Part shown: one piece after another, positions 55,416-64,000 of the stretch
Numbering within the stretch: the stretch's first letter is position 1
Layout: each line of letters begins with the position of its first letter
Origin: Rhizobium sp. NRK18
GTDB lineage: Bacteria; Pseudomonadota; Alphaproteobacteria; Rhizobiales; Rhizobiaceae
NCBI RefSeq assembly: GCF_024385575.1
Contig: NZ_JANFMV010000001.1
Span: 2,323,681-2,387,680, forward strand
Reading direction: 5' to 3'
DNA: 64,000 bases
Notes under the pieces: generated by a model
What the model was told of the DNA's origin: nothing
Database searches by the model: none
What the model saw: the letters and a program-made list of their open reading frames with translations, nothing else
Made by a program: the position numbers and the translations under genes

Positions 55416-55736
55416 GGCAGAATGAGGACGCGACGGCGCCGACCCCACCTCTCCTCCTGCGGGAGAGGACGAAAAATCAGCGTCTTAGCCGACAGGCTAA
55501 GTGCTAGATTTTTCAGGTGAGGGGGTGAGATGCGGTCGGCTTTGTCGATGAAACGATGCTGCGAATGATATCGAAGGATGAACGCCCGGAGATCAAGCGG
55601 AGGGTCGGGGACGTCGACCTGACCCCACCCCCTCTCTTGGAATTTCTAACACTTCGCTGCGCTAAGACGTTGAAATTCCATTCTCCCCCGCCAAGGGGGA
55701 GATGAGCCCCAACCCCAAACCCCGAAAGGAACCCCC

Positions 55737-55988
55737 ATGCGCATCACGGCATCCGAAACCATCCTGACCGAACTCCGGCGGCTGGCCGAGATCTGGGGCG
55801 ATCCCCTCGCCTGTCCGACGCGGCGCTGTCGGCGGGCGCGGCGGTGCGAGGGGGCGCTGACGGCGGCGGGCTATCCGCGCTGTGCCGGCGAGGACGAGGC
55901 CTGCGGGTACGGGGCCGGCGCCCGATGGACTTGGCCGGCGGAGCGCTCTAGTGTCGCGCCGACCGACACCGACGGAGCCCGCCCGTGA
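55737..55988 (+). CDS. Small cysteine-rich hypothetical protein
   Basis: An 83-residue protein of unknown function. Its centre reads CPTRRCRRARRCEG, then YPRCAGEDEAC, giving five cysteines that could bind a metal. AAAGGA lies at good distance before ATG 55737. Its stop overlaps the GTG start of the next gene, so the pair may be coupled. Confidence 0.6.
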   Translation: MRITASETILTELRRLAEIWGDPLACPTRRCRRARRCEGALTAAGYPRCAGEDEACGYGAGARWTWPAERSSVAPTDTDGARP

Positions 55989-56650
55989 TCCACCGCCCCG
56001 CCGCAACACCCGACACCGGTTCAGGTTCGGGCAGCGCCAGCCGCCCGAAACCCATCCGGCGTCCCGCCCTGCCGGCCGCGCTCGCCCTGCTGTCGGCGCT
56101 CCTGCCCGCCGCGGCTGCCGCCGGCGGCAGCGTCAGCGAGCGGGTCGAGACCTATGCCGTTTCCGGTGCCACCGGCGCGGCGCTCTACGAATCGATCGGC
56201 CTTCACGGCCCGAAGGCCGGCGGCGGGCGGGCGATCGCCCATACCGGCTTCAAGCTCACCTGGCGTCGCGACTACCAGAACCGCGGCAGCGCCTGCGTTC
56301 TCGCCTCCGCCGTGCCGAAGCTTGTCATCACCTATACGCTGCCGAAGGCCAAGGGCCGGCTGTCGCCCGAGGTCGCGGCCAGCTGGAAGACCTTCATCGA
56401 CGGCGTGGCCACGCATGAGCGCGTGCATGGCCAGCATATCCGCGAGCTGGTGGAGAAGATCGAGGCGGCCAGCATCGGGCTGTCTGCGGAAAACGACCCG
56501 AAATGCGCGAAGGTCCGCGCCACATTGCAGGCCCGGCTGAAAGTGCTCTCCGACGAGCGCGTCGCCCGCGAGCAGGATTTCGACCGCGCCGAACTCTCCC
56601 CCGGCGGCACCGTCCACCAGCTAATCCTCACCCTCGTCAACGGCCCGTGA
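55985..56650 (+). CDS. DUF922 family secreted putative zinc protease
   Basis: A 221-residue protein with a signal region (LPAALALLSALLPAAAAAGG) and the DUF922 core; HERVH at about residue 139 fits the HExxH zinc-protease motif, and Y/W-rich strands precede it (TGFKLTWRRDYQ). The start codon is GTG, overlapping the preceding stop. Function in rhizobia is not established; a role in envelope proteolysis is inferred from the motif. Confidence 0.8.
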   Translation: MIHRPAATPDTGSGSGSASRPKPIRRPALPAALALLSALLPAAAAAGGSVSERVETYAVSGATGAALYESIGLHGPKAGGGRAIAHTGFKLTWRRDYQNRGSACVLASAVPKLVITYTLPKAKGRLSPEVAASWKTFIDGVATHERVHGQHIRELVEKIEAASIGLSAENDPKCAKVRATLQARLKVLSDERVAREQDFDRAELSPGGTVHQLILTLVNGP

Positions 56651-57206
56651 GGCACCGGCCAATCTCCCCCCGTGTGGGGGAACGCATCAATCTCCCCCTT
56701 GTGGGGGAGATGTCCCGACAGGGACAGAGGGGGGTAAGGCTGAGAATATGGAAGGATGGCGGAAGCATCGCCCCCCCCCTCTGTCGGTTTCGCCGACATC
56801 TCCCCCACAAGGGGGGAGATCGGGCAGAACGCCGACGCGGCAACCCCTTCTCCCCCTGGGGAGAGGGTGGCCCGAAGGGCCGGATGAGGGGTTCTCAGGC
56901 AGCGTTGCAGCCAACCACCAATCTCCCCCCGTGTGGGGGAGATGTCCCGAAAGGGACAAAGGGGGGCAAGGCGGAGAATACGAAGGATGGCGGAAGCTTC
57001 GGCGAACTCCCCCCTCTGTCGGCTTCGCCGACATCTCCCCCACAAGGGGGGAGATCGGGCGACGCCAGCGCGGCAACCCCTTCTCCCCTTGGGGAGAAGG
57101 TGGCCCGAAGGGCCGGATGAGGGGTTCTCAGGCGGCGCAAGGGGGAACCCCTCATCGCCTCACTGCGTTCGGCACTTCTCCCCGAGGGGAGAAGGGGAAA
57201 AACGTC
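56651..57206. repeat. Tandemly duplicated mosaic palindromic repeat
   Basis: No gene is supported. A unit of about 234 bases occurs twice (about 56689-56900 and 56921-57134): a CTCCCCC/GGGGGAG hairpin, GATGTCCCG...GGGACA, GGATGGCGGAAGC, CATCTCCCCC-ACAA-GGGGGGAGA (56797 and 57032), a CTTCTCCCC/GGGGAGAAGG hairpin and GGATGAGGGGTTCTCAGG (56882 and 57115). Another hairpin of the same type ends at 57193. Confidence 0.85.
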
Positions 57207-57836
57207 CTACTCCGCCGCCTTGGCGGGCTGGGCTTCCAGCGCTTCGAGCTCGTAGGAATAGCCCTCGAGCAGCGAATAGGCCTTCTCGATCGCCTCGATC
57301 TGGTTCTCGGTATTCTTGATCGCCTCGGCGATCGCCTGCGAGCGGGCGCGCAGCATGGAGCCGAGCACGTCGGTTTCCGGCCTGCGGCCGAGGCGGTCGA
57401 CATGCTGGCGGATGCGGGTGCGGTGGCGCTCCAGCTCGAGAATGTGGAAGCGGTTCTTGAGAATGTCGTCGGACAGTTTGCGGCGCATGGCGGCCAGCGG
57501 ATCGAAGGAGCCGGGATCGCGCTCGTCGAGGATGACGTCGTTGATCAGCGTCTCCAGCATCATGACGCCCTTCAGGTCCTTCGGGTCGGCCAGCTGCGGG
57601 TCGTAGCCGGTGTCGTCATAGACCTTGCGGCGCACCGGGTCCTTCAGCAGGTCGTAGGCCGCCTGCAGGCGCTCGAACTCGCCGGGATCGCCGCCCTGGT
57701 CCGGGTGCGCGGTCTTGGCCTTGCTGCGGTAGGCCGCCTTGACGGCCGGCTCCTGCGCATCACGGTCAATGCCAAGCATCTGATAGGGATCGATCAATCT
57801 GCCACCTGCCTTCCGGGCTCCGTCCGTTACCTTCAC
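57207..57836 (-). CDS. DnaJ-domain protein
   Basis: A 209-residue protein with an N-terminal J domain (about residues 16-80) containing DPYQMLGIDRDAQ, the HPD motif in TAHPDQGGD and an F..L..AYDLLKDP end. The C-terminal two thirds is charged and coiled, with no zinc finger, so it is a type-III co-chaperone that could recruit a Hsp70 to a special client. Start MKVTDGARK is the only suitable one. Confidence 0.88.
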   Translation of the reverse strand: MKVTDGARKAGGRLIDPYQMLGIDRDAQEPAVKAAYRSKAKTAHPDQGGDPGEFERLQAAYDLLKDPVRRKVYDDTGYDPQLADPKDLKGVMMLETLINDVILDERDPGSFDPLAAMRRKLSDDILKNRFHILELERHRTRIRQHVDRLGRRPETDVLGSMLRARSQAIAEAIKNTENQIEAIEKAYSLLEGYSYELEALEAQPAKAAE

Positions 57837-58109
57837 CTACTCCGGCGGGCCGCCTGCCGCAAGCCCGCCGGGTCGTCCGCCGGGCCGCGAAGCGCCGGCA
57901 ATCGCCGCCATCATCGGCCAAGACCGGCGGCGAAATTGTGGTCACGGCAATCAAATCAGCAAATTACCGCGTATTTTCCCCGCCGACAAATTTCGTGGGA
58001 TAATTCCCGGCACAGACAATGGCGGCGACGGTCGGTCATCCAACCAACGCTTCCTTAACCGGCGCGGGCTAAGCTCAGCTCCGCAAGGCATTTCAGGGAG
58101 ACCGAGGGC

Positions 58110-58418
58110 ATGGTTGCCTTCCGCTTTACGCATTACGATCTCGGCCGCATGAAGGCCGGGCAATTGATCGAGGTGACGCTGTCGGCGGTCGCCAATGTCC
58201 GGCTGATGACGCCGGAGAATTTCGAGCTGTTCAAGCAGACGCGGCCGTTCAAGTTCAAGGGCGGCATTGCCCGCAAGTCGCCGCTCAGGCTCGCCGTGCC
58301 GGAAGACGGCCACTGGCATGTCGTCGTCGACATGGAGGGCCACAAGGGCTTTGCCAATTCCGCCGTCAAGCTGGTGGCGCCGCCGGCCGCGCCGCCGCGC
58401 ATGAGCAAGGCGTCGTAA
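58110..58418 (+). CDS. DUF1883 family protein
   Basis: A 102-residue protein of the DUF1883 family, common in Rhizobiales and sometimes linked to TIR-domain or stress proteins. Features: RFTHYDLGRMKAGQLIEVTL, a VRLMTPENFELFKQ helix and PEDGHWHVVVDMEGHKGF. Role unknown. GGGAG lies upstream of ATG 58110. Confidence 0.8.
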   Translation: MVAFRFTHYDLGRMKAGQLIEVTLSAVANVRLMTPENFELFKQTRPFKFKGGIARKSPLRLAVPEDGHWHVVVDMEGHKGFANSAVKLVAPPAAPPRMSKAS

Positions 58419-58445
58419 ACATCAACATAACCGGCGATTGCCGGT

Positions 58446-59759
58446 CTACTTGCCGGAGCGCTCGCGCCTGAGCTTCGACCACCAGTCCAGCCTCTTGCGG
58501 ATCTCGCGCTCGAAACCGCGCTCCGGCGGATCATAGAAGGTCTGGCGTCCCATCTTCTCCGGGAAATAGTCCTGGCCCGAAAAAGCGTCCGGCTCGTCAT
58601 GGTCGTAGCGGTAGCCGTCGCCGTAGCCCTCGCCCTTCATCAGCTTGGTCGGGGCGTTCAATATGTGCTTGGGCGGCAGCAGCGAGCCGTTCTCCTTGGC
58701 CGCCCGCATCGCCGCCTTGAAGGCCGTGTAGACGCCGTTCGACTTCGGCGCCGTCGCCAGATAGACGCAGGCCTGGGCAAAGGCGAGCTCCCCCTCCGGC
58801 GACCCGAGATAATCGTAGGCGTCCTTGGCGGCATTGGCGATCACGAGGGCCTGCGGGTCGGCAAGGCCGATATCCTCGACCGCCATGCGCACCAGCCGTC
58901 GTCCGAGATAGAGCGGATCCTCGCCGGCGTCGAACATGCGGGCGAGATAATAGAGCGCCGCATCGGGGTCGGAACCGCGCACCGACTTGTGCAGCGCCGA
59001 GATGAGGTTGTAGTGGCCGTCCTGGCCCTTGTCGTAGACCGGGGCGCGGCGCTGGACGATGCGCGTCAGGCCTTCGGTGTCGAACACCTCGCCCTCGCGC
59101 GCCGCCCGCCAGACTTCCTCGGCCAACGTCAGCACCGCCCGGCCGTCGCCGTCGGCCATGCGCACCAGACTGGCGCGGGCGTCCTCGTCGAGCGGCAGCG
59201 CCCTGCCCTCCGTCGCCTCCGCCCGGCTCAGGAGCTCGCCGAGGCTTTCCTCGTCGTGCGGCTTGAAGGTCAGCACCCGGGCGCGCGACAGAAGAGCGGC
59301 GTTGAGTTCAAAGGACGGGTTCTCCGTCGTCGCGCCGACGAGGATCACCGTGCCGTCTTCCATGACCGGCAGAAAACTGTCCTGCTGGGCTCGGTTGAAG
59401 CGGTGGATCTCGTCGACGAAGAGCAGCGTCTGGCGGCCGTTCATGCGCCGTGTGCGCGCCGCCTCGAAAACCTTCTTGAGGTCCGCGACGCCGGAGAAGA
59501 TCGCCGAGATCTGCTCAAAGGCCAGCCCCGCCTCGCCGGAGAGCAGGCGGGCGACCGTGGTCTTGCCGGTCCCGGGCGGCCCCCAGAAGATCATCGAGCC
59601 GAGCGATCCGGACGCGATCATGCGTCTCAACACCCCGTCGTCACCGGTCAGATGCGACTGGCCGGTGACATCGCCCAGCGTCTGCGGCCGCAACCGGTCG
59701 GCCAAAGGCCGCCGGTTCGCCACATCCTCGGGGATCTGCGGGGCGAAGAGGTCGCTCAT
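58446..59759 (-). CDS. rarA: Replication-associated recombination protein A
   Basis: A 437-residue AAA+ ATPase acting at stalled replication forks. Walker A GPPGTGKTTVARL, Walker B LLFVDEIHRFNRAQQD, sensor-1 GATTENPSFELN, and the C-terminal tetramerisation and KGEGYGDGYRYDHDEPDAF segment are all typical. Its ATG overlaps the stop of the degQ-like gene by four bases, so the two are coupled; the link between protease and recombination factor is common in alphaproteobacteria. Confidence 0.93.
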   Translation of the reverse strand: MSDLFAPQIPEDVANRRPLADRLRPQTLGDVTGQSHLTGDDGVLRRMIASGSLGSMIFWGPPGTGKTTVARLLSGEAGLAFEQISAIFSGVADLKKVFEAARTRRMNGRQTLLFVDEIHRFNRAQQDSFLPVMEDGTVILVGATTENPSFELNAALLSRARVLTFKPHDEESLGELLSRAEATEGRALPLDEDARASLVRMADGDGRAVLTLAEEVWRAAREGEVFDTEGLTRIVQRRAPVYDKGQDGHYNLISALHKSVRGSDPDAALYYLARMFDAGEDPLYLGRRLVRMAVEDIGLADPQALVIANAAKDAYDYLGSPEGELAFAQACVYLATAPKSNGVYTAFKAAMRAAKENGSLLPPKHILNAPTKLMKGEGYGDGYRYDHDEPDAFSGQDYFPEKMGRQTFYDPPERGFEREIRKRLDWWSKLRRERSGK

Positions 59760-61150
59760 CGGAAGGATTGCCTCATCTCCTGACCGCCGCGGTTGATATC
59801 AAAGGACCAGAAGCCCGGGTCGTCGGCCAGCATGGCGGCCAGCGTCTTGGTGCTGTCGACCTTCTGGCCGTTCATCGCGACGATGATGTCACCCGGCTTG
59901 AAGCCGGCGCGCACAGCCATGGCGTTGTCGGTGAAGTCGGAAATGACGACGCCGGTCTGGTCGGCGGGAAGATGCAATTCGGTCGCAACCCGCGGCGACA
60001 GGTTCTCGACGATCGCACCGGCCAGCGGATTGTTGCCGTCGAGCGTGCGGGTGTCACGCGGCACCGTTTCCGGTGCGACGCTGAGCTTCAGGTTCATGTC
60101 GCGCTTCTTGCCGTTGTCGATCACCGTCAGGTCAACCGTCTGGCCGAGCCCCGCCGTCGTCAGCCGGTAGCCGAGCGCATCGGGATGCTCGACCTCTTCG
60201 CCATTGACCGCGACCACGACTTCGCCGGTCTTGAGACCCGCCTTGTCGGAGGGACCGTCCTTGATGACCTTGGTCACCAGAGCACCGCGCGGCACCGGCA
60301 GGCCCAGCGCTTCGGCGACGTCGGAGGTCACCGGCTCGAAAGAGGCGCCGATATAGGGGCGCTCGAAGGTCTTGGCGCCGCTTTCGGCCGCCTTGACGAA
60401 GACGCGGACGAGATTGGACGGGATGGCGAAGCCGATGCCGTTGGAGCCGCCGCCGCGCGTGAAGATCGCCGAATTGATGCCGATCAGTTCGCCGTTCATG
60501 TTCATCAGCGCGCCGCCGGAATTGCCCGGATTGATCGAGGCGTCGGTCTGGATGAAGAAGGAGAAGTCGGAGGATTGCAGCTTGTTGCGGGCAAGCGCCG
60601 AGACGATGCCGCTGGTCACCGTCTGCCCGACGCCGAACGGATTGCCGATTGCCAGGACCAGATCGCCGACCTCGGCATTGTCGGAATTGCCGATCGGCAT
60701 CGGCGTGAACGTGTCCTTCGACTGGATCTTCAGGACGGCGAGATCCACGCCGGCATCCTTCAGTACCACCTTGCACGGATATTCGCGACCGTCGGCAAGC
60801 GCGATCTTGATGTCGTCGGCGCCGTCAACGACGTGATTGTTGGTGACGACGAAGCCGTCGGCCGCGACAATGACGCCGGAGCCGAGCGACGACTGCTTTT
60901 CGGTGCGGTTCGGCGATCGCTGGCCGAAGAACTGCTGGAAGAACGGATCGTCGAACAGCGCCGAGCGCCGTTGGACAAGCCGTTCGGCATAAACATTGAC
61001 CACAGAGTCCTTCGACTGCTTGACGAGCGGCGCGAAGGAGAGCTGCATTTCCTCGCGGGTGGCGGGAACGGTCTTGGCATCCTGCGCATAGGCAAGCGGC
61101 GATGACAGCACGAGACAGGCGATAAGGGCGAATGAGGCTTTCTTGATCAT
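59756..61150 (-). CDS. degQ: DegQ/HtrA family periplasmic serine endoprotease
   Basis: A 464-residue periplasmic protease with a signal peptide (LIACLVLSSPLAYAQD). The catalytic triad is H106 (TNNHVVDG), D136 (VDLAVLKI) and S211 (GNSGGAL), followed by two PDZ domains (GLKTGEVVVAVNGEEV near 290-310 and GFKPGDIIVAMNGQKV near the end). It would degrade or refold damaged envelope proteins. Symbol is by family; the exact paralogue (DegP/DegQ/DegS) is not certain. Confidence 0.88.
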   Translation of the reverse strand: MIKKASFALIACLVLSSPLAYAQDAKTVPATREEMQLSFAPLVKQSKDSVVNVYAERLVQRRSALFDDPFFQQFFGQRSPNRTEKQSSLGSGVIVAADGFVVTNNHVVDGADDIKIALADGREYPCKVVLKDAGVDLAVLKIQSKDTFTPMPIGNSDNAEVGDLVLAIGNPFGVGQTVTSGIVSALARNKLQSSDFSFFIQTDASINPGNSGGALMNMNGELIGINSAIFTRGGGSNGIGFAIPSNLVRVFVKAAESGAKTFERPYIGASFEPVTSDVAEALGLPVPRGALVTKVIKDGPSDKAGLKTGEVVVAVNGEEVEHPDALGYRLTTAGLGQTVDLTVIDNGKKRDMNLKLSVAPETVPRDTRTLDGNNPLAGAIVENLSPRVATELHLPADQTGVVISDFTDNAMAVRAGFKPGDIIVAMNGQKVDSTKTLAAMLADDPGFWSFDINRGGQEMRQSFR

Positions 61151-61354
61151 CTTGTTTTCCGAATCCCAGTTCTGGCTACACTTTATCTAGGGTTCCGGCA
61201 ATCGGAACGGTAGACCGGCGAGACGACGCGACAGCGGACGCATGTCGCGTGAAGACGGCTCGAACGACATAGGGATGTCGCAACCCTCTTCCCGAGGGTC
61301 AACTTAATTCCATGTTAGATTCGACAGATGATTGCCAACGGAAGGATCGCCATT

Positions 61355-61732
61355 ATGAAGATTTCCATCGCCTTGCCCCGCTTCGCACGCCACGCCCTGT
61401 TGCCCATGCTGCTGTTTGCAGCGCCGGCACCCCTCGCCCATGCCGCAAGCTTCGACTGCGATGCCAAGGGGCTCGCCGCCGACGAGCAGGTGATCTGCGA
61501 CAACCGGGACCTGAACGATCTCGACGTCAAGATGGTGACGGAATTCCATTTCTTCGAAGGCCTGATGGCCATGGGCGGCAGAGGCGCGCTCCGGGACGAG
61601 CAGACGGCATGGCTCGCCACCCGCCAGGCCTGCAATGCCGACAAGGACTGCATAAAGGCCGCCTATGAGGCGCGACTGAAGCAGTTCGACGACCTCTACA
61701 ACAAGCTCGAGCGGCCGGCCGTTTGGCAATAG
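61355..61732 (+). CDS. Lysozyme inhibitor LprI-like (DUF1311) protein
   Basis: A 125-residue exported protein with a signal peptide (LPMLLFAAPAPLAHA) and the DUF1311 core: SFDCDAKGLAADEQVICDN, LNDLDVKMV and the WLATRQACNADKDCIKAAYE cysteine pair. Family members in mycobacteria inhibit lysozyme; here that is only analogy. ATG 61355 fits the signal peptide better than ATG 61328. Confidence 0.8.
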   Translation: MKISIALPRFARHALLPMLLFAAPAPLAHAASFDCDAKGLAADEQVICDNRDLNDLDVKMVTEFHFFEGLMAMGGRGALRDEQTAWLATRQACNADKDCIKAAYEARLKQFDDLYNKLERPAVWQ

Positions 61733-61929
61733 GCCCCGAGGCACTCAATCCGCGACGAAACGAAAGGTCATGCTGTCCTTGTAAAATTAAAATACAACAT
61801 GATATCGCTATATTTAGACAATGCGTGTATTCCGTCTTCCATCAAAGCCAGATGACAGTTTTACGGCCCACAATACTGATGCCGGCTTATCAAGACGAAA
61901 CTTAAATAAAGCGACGCACCGAGAGACGC

Positions 61930-62778
61930 ATGAACATACTGCTGACTGTCGACAAAAACATGCTGGGGCCGATTTCTGCATGTATCAGATCTATTTCGCT
62001 GAGCAAAACGGCGGCTGAAATCACTGTATTCATTATACACAGCCCGATTGAAAAAGCAGAATTGGATAGATTGATAGACTTTTGCGGCAGGCTTATCGGC
62101 AAGGTTCATTTTCTGGAAATCGATGCGACGCATTTTGTGCATCTGCGTCAGAGGATGCGGGAGGGACACGTATCCGACGCCGCGCTTTATCGTTGCGCCA
62201 TGGGATCTTTGCTTCCAGACACCGTGGAGAAGATCCTATACATCGACTGCGATACCCTGGTCCTTAAACCCCTGGATCGATTGTACAATACCGACCTTGA
62301 TGGAAAAATCGCAGCGGCACACAGAACGCCCCTGGATCACTTGAGCGACATGGGGGTGGACGCCAACGAATACTTCAACAGCGGCGTCATGCTGATAGAC
62401 CTGGCTCTCTGGCGCAAGAGCAGGGTTGAAGCCGAAACATTCGATGTTCTGGCGGCACACGGTCCCCGGCTGAAAATGTGGGACCAATGCGCCCTCAACA
62501 TCGTCCTTGCCGGTAAAACGGCGCCGTTGGACAGCGAATACAATCACTTGGTCAACAGGCCGCCGGTCGGCGGACACTACGTTGTGCCGACCATCCTGCA
62601 TTACGCAGGCCATAGAAAGCCTTGGCTGAACGGCGGCACCATCTGGGACGGGTTATATCTCGAGGCCACCCAGAAGACGCCATGGCCTCTGGTCTATTCA
62701 CGCAGAAAAGCTAAAAAGGAAAACCCGTTCAGGCGATTGAAACAGTCGCTGAGAAAGCGGTTCTCGAGCCAGATTTGA
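61930..62778 (+). CDS. Glycosyltransferase family 8 protein
   Basis: A 282-residue GT8 enzyme (LgtC/galactosyltransferase-like): the metal-binding DxD in YIDCDTLVLKPL, the strongly conserved EYFNSGVMLIDLALWR, MWDQCALNIV and HYAGHRKPW. It probably adds a hexose to a lipopolysaccharide or other glycan. It is AT-richer than the neighbours at its 5' end and stands alone, suggesting later arrival. The short C-terminal basic helix may attach it to the membrane. Confidence 0.88.
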   Translation: MNILLTVDKNMLGPISACIRSISLSKTAAEITVFIIHSPIEKAELDRLIDFCGRLIGKVHFLEIDATHFVHLRQRMREGHVSDAALYRCAMGSLLPDTVEKILYIDCDTLVLKPLDRLYNTDLDGKIAAAHRTPLDHLSDMGVDANEYFNSGVMLIDLALWRKSRVEAETFDVLAAHGPRLKMWDQCALNIVLAGKTAPLDSEYNHLVNRPPVGGHYVVPTILHYAGHRKPWLNGGTIWDGLYLEATQKTPWPLVYSRRKAKKENPFRRLKQSLRKRFSSQI

Positions 62779-62960
62779 CCGGTCTGCAAACCGTGGAACC
62801 GTTTTGCGCCTCCCCCTCGGGTGGCACAGCCTGAAAAGATTGCTGCATCAATAAGCCAGTCGACCCTGTTCGCAGCCACTTACAGTTTCACACCCTGACG
62901 ATATGCCCCAGCGGTCGAAGCCCGAAACTCCCGATCTCCGATCTCCGTTCGTACCAACAA

Positions 62961-62993
62961 AGAGGTGTGCGTCATGGCTGACGCTGCACCTCT
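62961..62993 (-). terminator. Hairpin downstream of ilvD
   Basis: AGAGGTG (62961-62967) pairs with CACCTCT (62987-62993) and GCGTCA pairs with TGACGC inside, with a one-base bulge. It lies 35 bases beyond the ilvD stop on the minus strand. Only a short T-rich stretch follows. Confidence 0.6.
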
Positions 62994-63027
62994 TGTGTCG
63001 GCGCGAACGCTTCGTTCGGCGGCGGTC

Positions 63028-64000
63028 TTATTCCGGCAGGATGCGCACTGCACCGCGGTCGGCGGACGAGGCGAAGGCGGCGTAGGCCTTGAGGGCCGTG
63101 GTGACATTGCGCTTGCGGGGATGGGCGGGTTTCCAGCCGGCCTTGTCCTGTTCGGCGCGACGCGCCTCAAGTTCCGAAGCCGAAACCTTGAGATTGATCG
63201 TCCGGTTCGGGATGTCGATCTCGATGATGTCGCCATCCTTCACGAGACCGATGGCGCCGCCCTGGGCCGCTTCCGGCGAAGCGTGACCGATGGAGAGGCC
63301 GGAGGTGCCGCCGGAGAAGCGACCGTCGGTGATCAGCGCGCAGGCCTTGCCGAGACCCTTCGACTTCAGGTAGCTCGTCGGATAGAGCATTTCCTGCATG
63401 CCGGGGCCGCCCTTCGGGCCTTCGTAGCGGATGACGACGACGTCGCCGGCAACCACTTCATTGTTGAGAATCGCCTTCACGGCGGCGTCCTGGCTTTCAT
63501 AGACCTTGGCCGGGCCGGTGAACTTCAGAATCGATTCATCGACGCCGGCCGTCTTCACGATGCAGCCGTCGAGCGCGATGTTGCCCTGAAGAACGGCAAG
63601 GCCGCCGTCCTTCGAGAAGGGATGCTTGACCGAGCGGATGACGCCCTTTTCGTCGTCGGTGTCGAGATCGTCCCAACGCGCTTCCTGGCTGAAGGCGACC
63701 TGGGTCGGAATACCGCCCGGCGCGGCGCGGAAGAAGTTGCGGACCGTTTCGGAATTGGTACGGGTGATGTCCCAGCGATCGATCGCGTCACCGAGGGTCG
63801 CGGCATGCACCGTCGGGCAATCGCGGTTGATCAGGTTGCCGCGGTCGAGCTCTCCGAGAATGCGCATGATGCCGCCGGCGCGGTGAACGTCTTCCATGTG
63901 CACGTCGCTCTTGGCCGGTGCGACCTTGGACAGGCACGGCACCTTGCGCGACAGGCGGTCGATGTCTTCCATGGTGAAGTCGACATCGCCTTCATAGGCA
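63028..64000 (-). CDS. ilvD: Dihydroxy-acid dehydratase, C-terminal part (5' end beyond window)
   Basis: The reading frame enters from the right edge on the minus strand and ends at 63028, giving the C-terminal part of IlvD (about 314 residues from the first internal Met). Landmarks are the DRWDITRT stretch, [31 protein letters not shown] and the [23 protein letters not shown] segment, all in the substrate half of the fold. The enzyme makes 2-keto acids for isoleucine and valine, with an iron-sulfur cluster whose other ligands lie outside the window. Confidence 0.95.
   Translation of the reverse strand, partial: AYEGDVDFTMEDIDRLSRKVPCLSKVAPAKSDVHMEDVHRAGGIMRILGELDRGNLINRDCPTVHAATLGDAIDRWDITRTNSETVRNFFRAAPGGIPTQVAFSQEARWDDLDTDDEKGVIRSVKHPFSKDGGLAVLQGNIALDGCIVKTAGVDESILKFTGPAKVYESQDAAVKAILNNEVVAGDVVVIRYEGPKGGPGMQEMLYPTSYLKSKGLGKACALITDGRFSGGTSGLSIGHASPEAAQGGAIGLVKDGDIIEIDIPNRTINLKVSASELEARRAEQDKAGWKPAHPRKRNVTTALKAYAAFASSADRGAVRILPE

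Larger units (their letters stand above)
54271..55736. repeat. Repeat block right of the NACHT locus (C', REPIN-like pair, A', B')
   Basis: No gene is supported in this 1.5 kb. Element C' lies at 54439-54518 (GAAACGATCC/GGATCGTTTC arms), a GC-rich hairpin-dense block at 54590-54900, two REPIN-like units at 55039-55177 and 55266-55415, A' at 55443-55556 and B' at 55627-55704. Open frames across it on either strand are short and made of repeat sequence. The first 120 bases are AT-rich like the NACHT gene. Confidence 0.8.

Noticed and set aside
54555..55520. Several 80-180 codon frames on both strands in the repeat block right of the NACHT gene
   Set aside because: Their translations are read-through of palindromic repeats (phrases such as WIPDQVRDD), with no start context and no domains.
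56651..57206. CRISPR array
   Set aside because: There are only two long repeats made of mixed palindromes, no short regular spacers and no cas genes.

Overview
The window reads as chromosomal DNA of an alphaproteobacterium of the order Rhizobiales, most likely Rhizobiaceae (Rhizobium/Agrobacterium/Shinella type). The basis is a core GC content of about 63% (one 60-base line inside uvrB has 38 G/C), a UvrB with a long N-terminal extension, the families present (DUF1883, HlyU-like, BLH-type persulfide dioxygenase with TauE, DUF1501/DUF1800 pair, AldR/Ald), and abundant mosaic palindromic repeats of the rhizobial kind. The genus cannot be fixed from this sequence alone. No rRNA operon, transposase, integrase or CRISPR array was seen. 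One tRNA, tRNA-Leu(TAA), was found.

Layout. 1-7.1 kb: 3' end of cysK, then alaX, sseA, a GNAT and a DUF1203 gene on the + strand, then a persulfide-dioxygenase/TauE pair on the - strand and an AraC regulator divergent from an Fsr-like MFS exporter. 7.2-14.1 kb: secreted alpha/beta hydrolase, membrane-bound AraC regulator, tautomerase/monooxygenase pair with a divergent LysR, PadR regulator, and alanine dehydrogenase with its divergent Lrp-type regulator. 14.1-20.1 kb: a lower-GC orphan, alcohol dehydrogenase, a Tat-exported CpdB-type phosphoesterase, and LysR/azoreductase. 20.2-30.5 kb: an ammonium-transporter-PAS-GGDEF-EAL fusion, HlyU-like protein, ilvA, trkH, a GFA protein, and a PhyH dioxygenase/SDR pair with a divergent LacI. 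30.6-33.3 kb: tRNA-Leu, a lower-GC KAP-family NTPase, and what looks like the truncated 3' end of a MazG-like gene. 33.4-45.3 kb: wrbA, cinA-like, DUF1501/DUF1800, a second GGDEF-EAL protein, MFS, FMN reductase, DUF486, RDD, an endonuclease/exonuclease/phosphatase protein and a cupin. 45.3-57.2 kb: repeat-rich region with an Ltp-domain secreted protein, a K+ channel, uvrB, a very AT-rich NACHT NTPase gene, and DUF922. 57.2-64 kb: DnaJ-domain protein, DUF1883, rarA, a DegQ-type protease, LprI-like protein, GT8 glycosyltransferase and the C-terminal half of ilvD.

How the genes fit together. Sulfur handling is concentrated at the left end (cysteine synthesis, mercaptopyruvate sulfurtransferase, persulfide oxidation, sulfite export). 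Branched-chain amino acid biosynthesis appears twice (ilvA, ilvD). Two c-di-GMP enzymes are present, one physically fused to an ammonium channel. Most regulators sit divergent from their presumed targets, with visible inverted repeats in the shared promoter.

The most unusual content is a set of isolated, compositionally foreign genes related to phage-defence families: a NACHT protein with a possible N-terminal nuclease-like domain (51.9-54.2 kb), a KAP NTPase next to a tRNA (30.9-33.2 kb) and a secreted two-repeat Ltp protein (45.6-46.0 kb). Each lies beside duplicated or truncated neighbouring sequence. The NACHT locus is bracketed by three families of direct repeats in mirrored nesting, one family also repeated with covarying hairpins.
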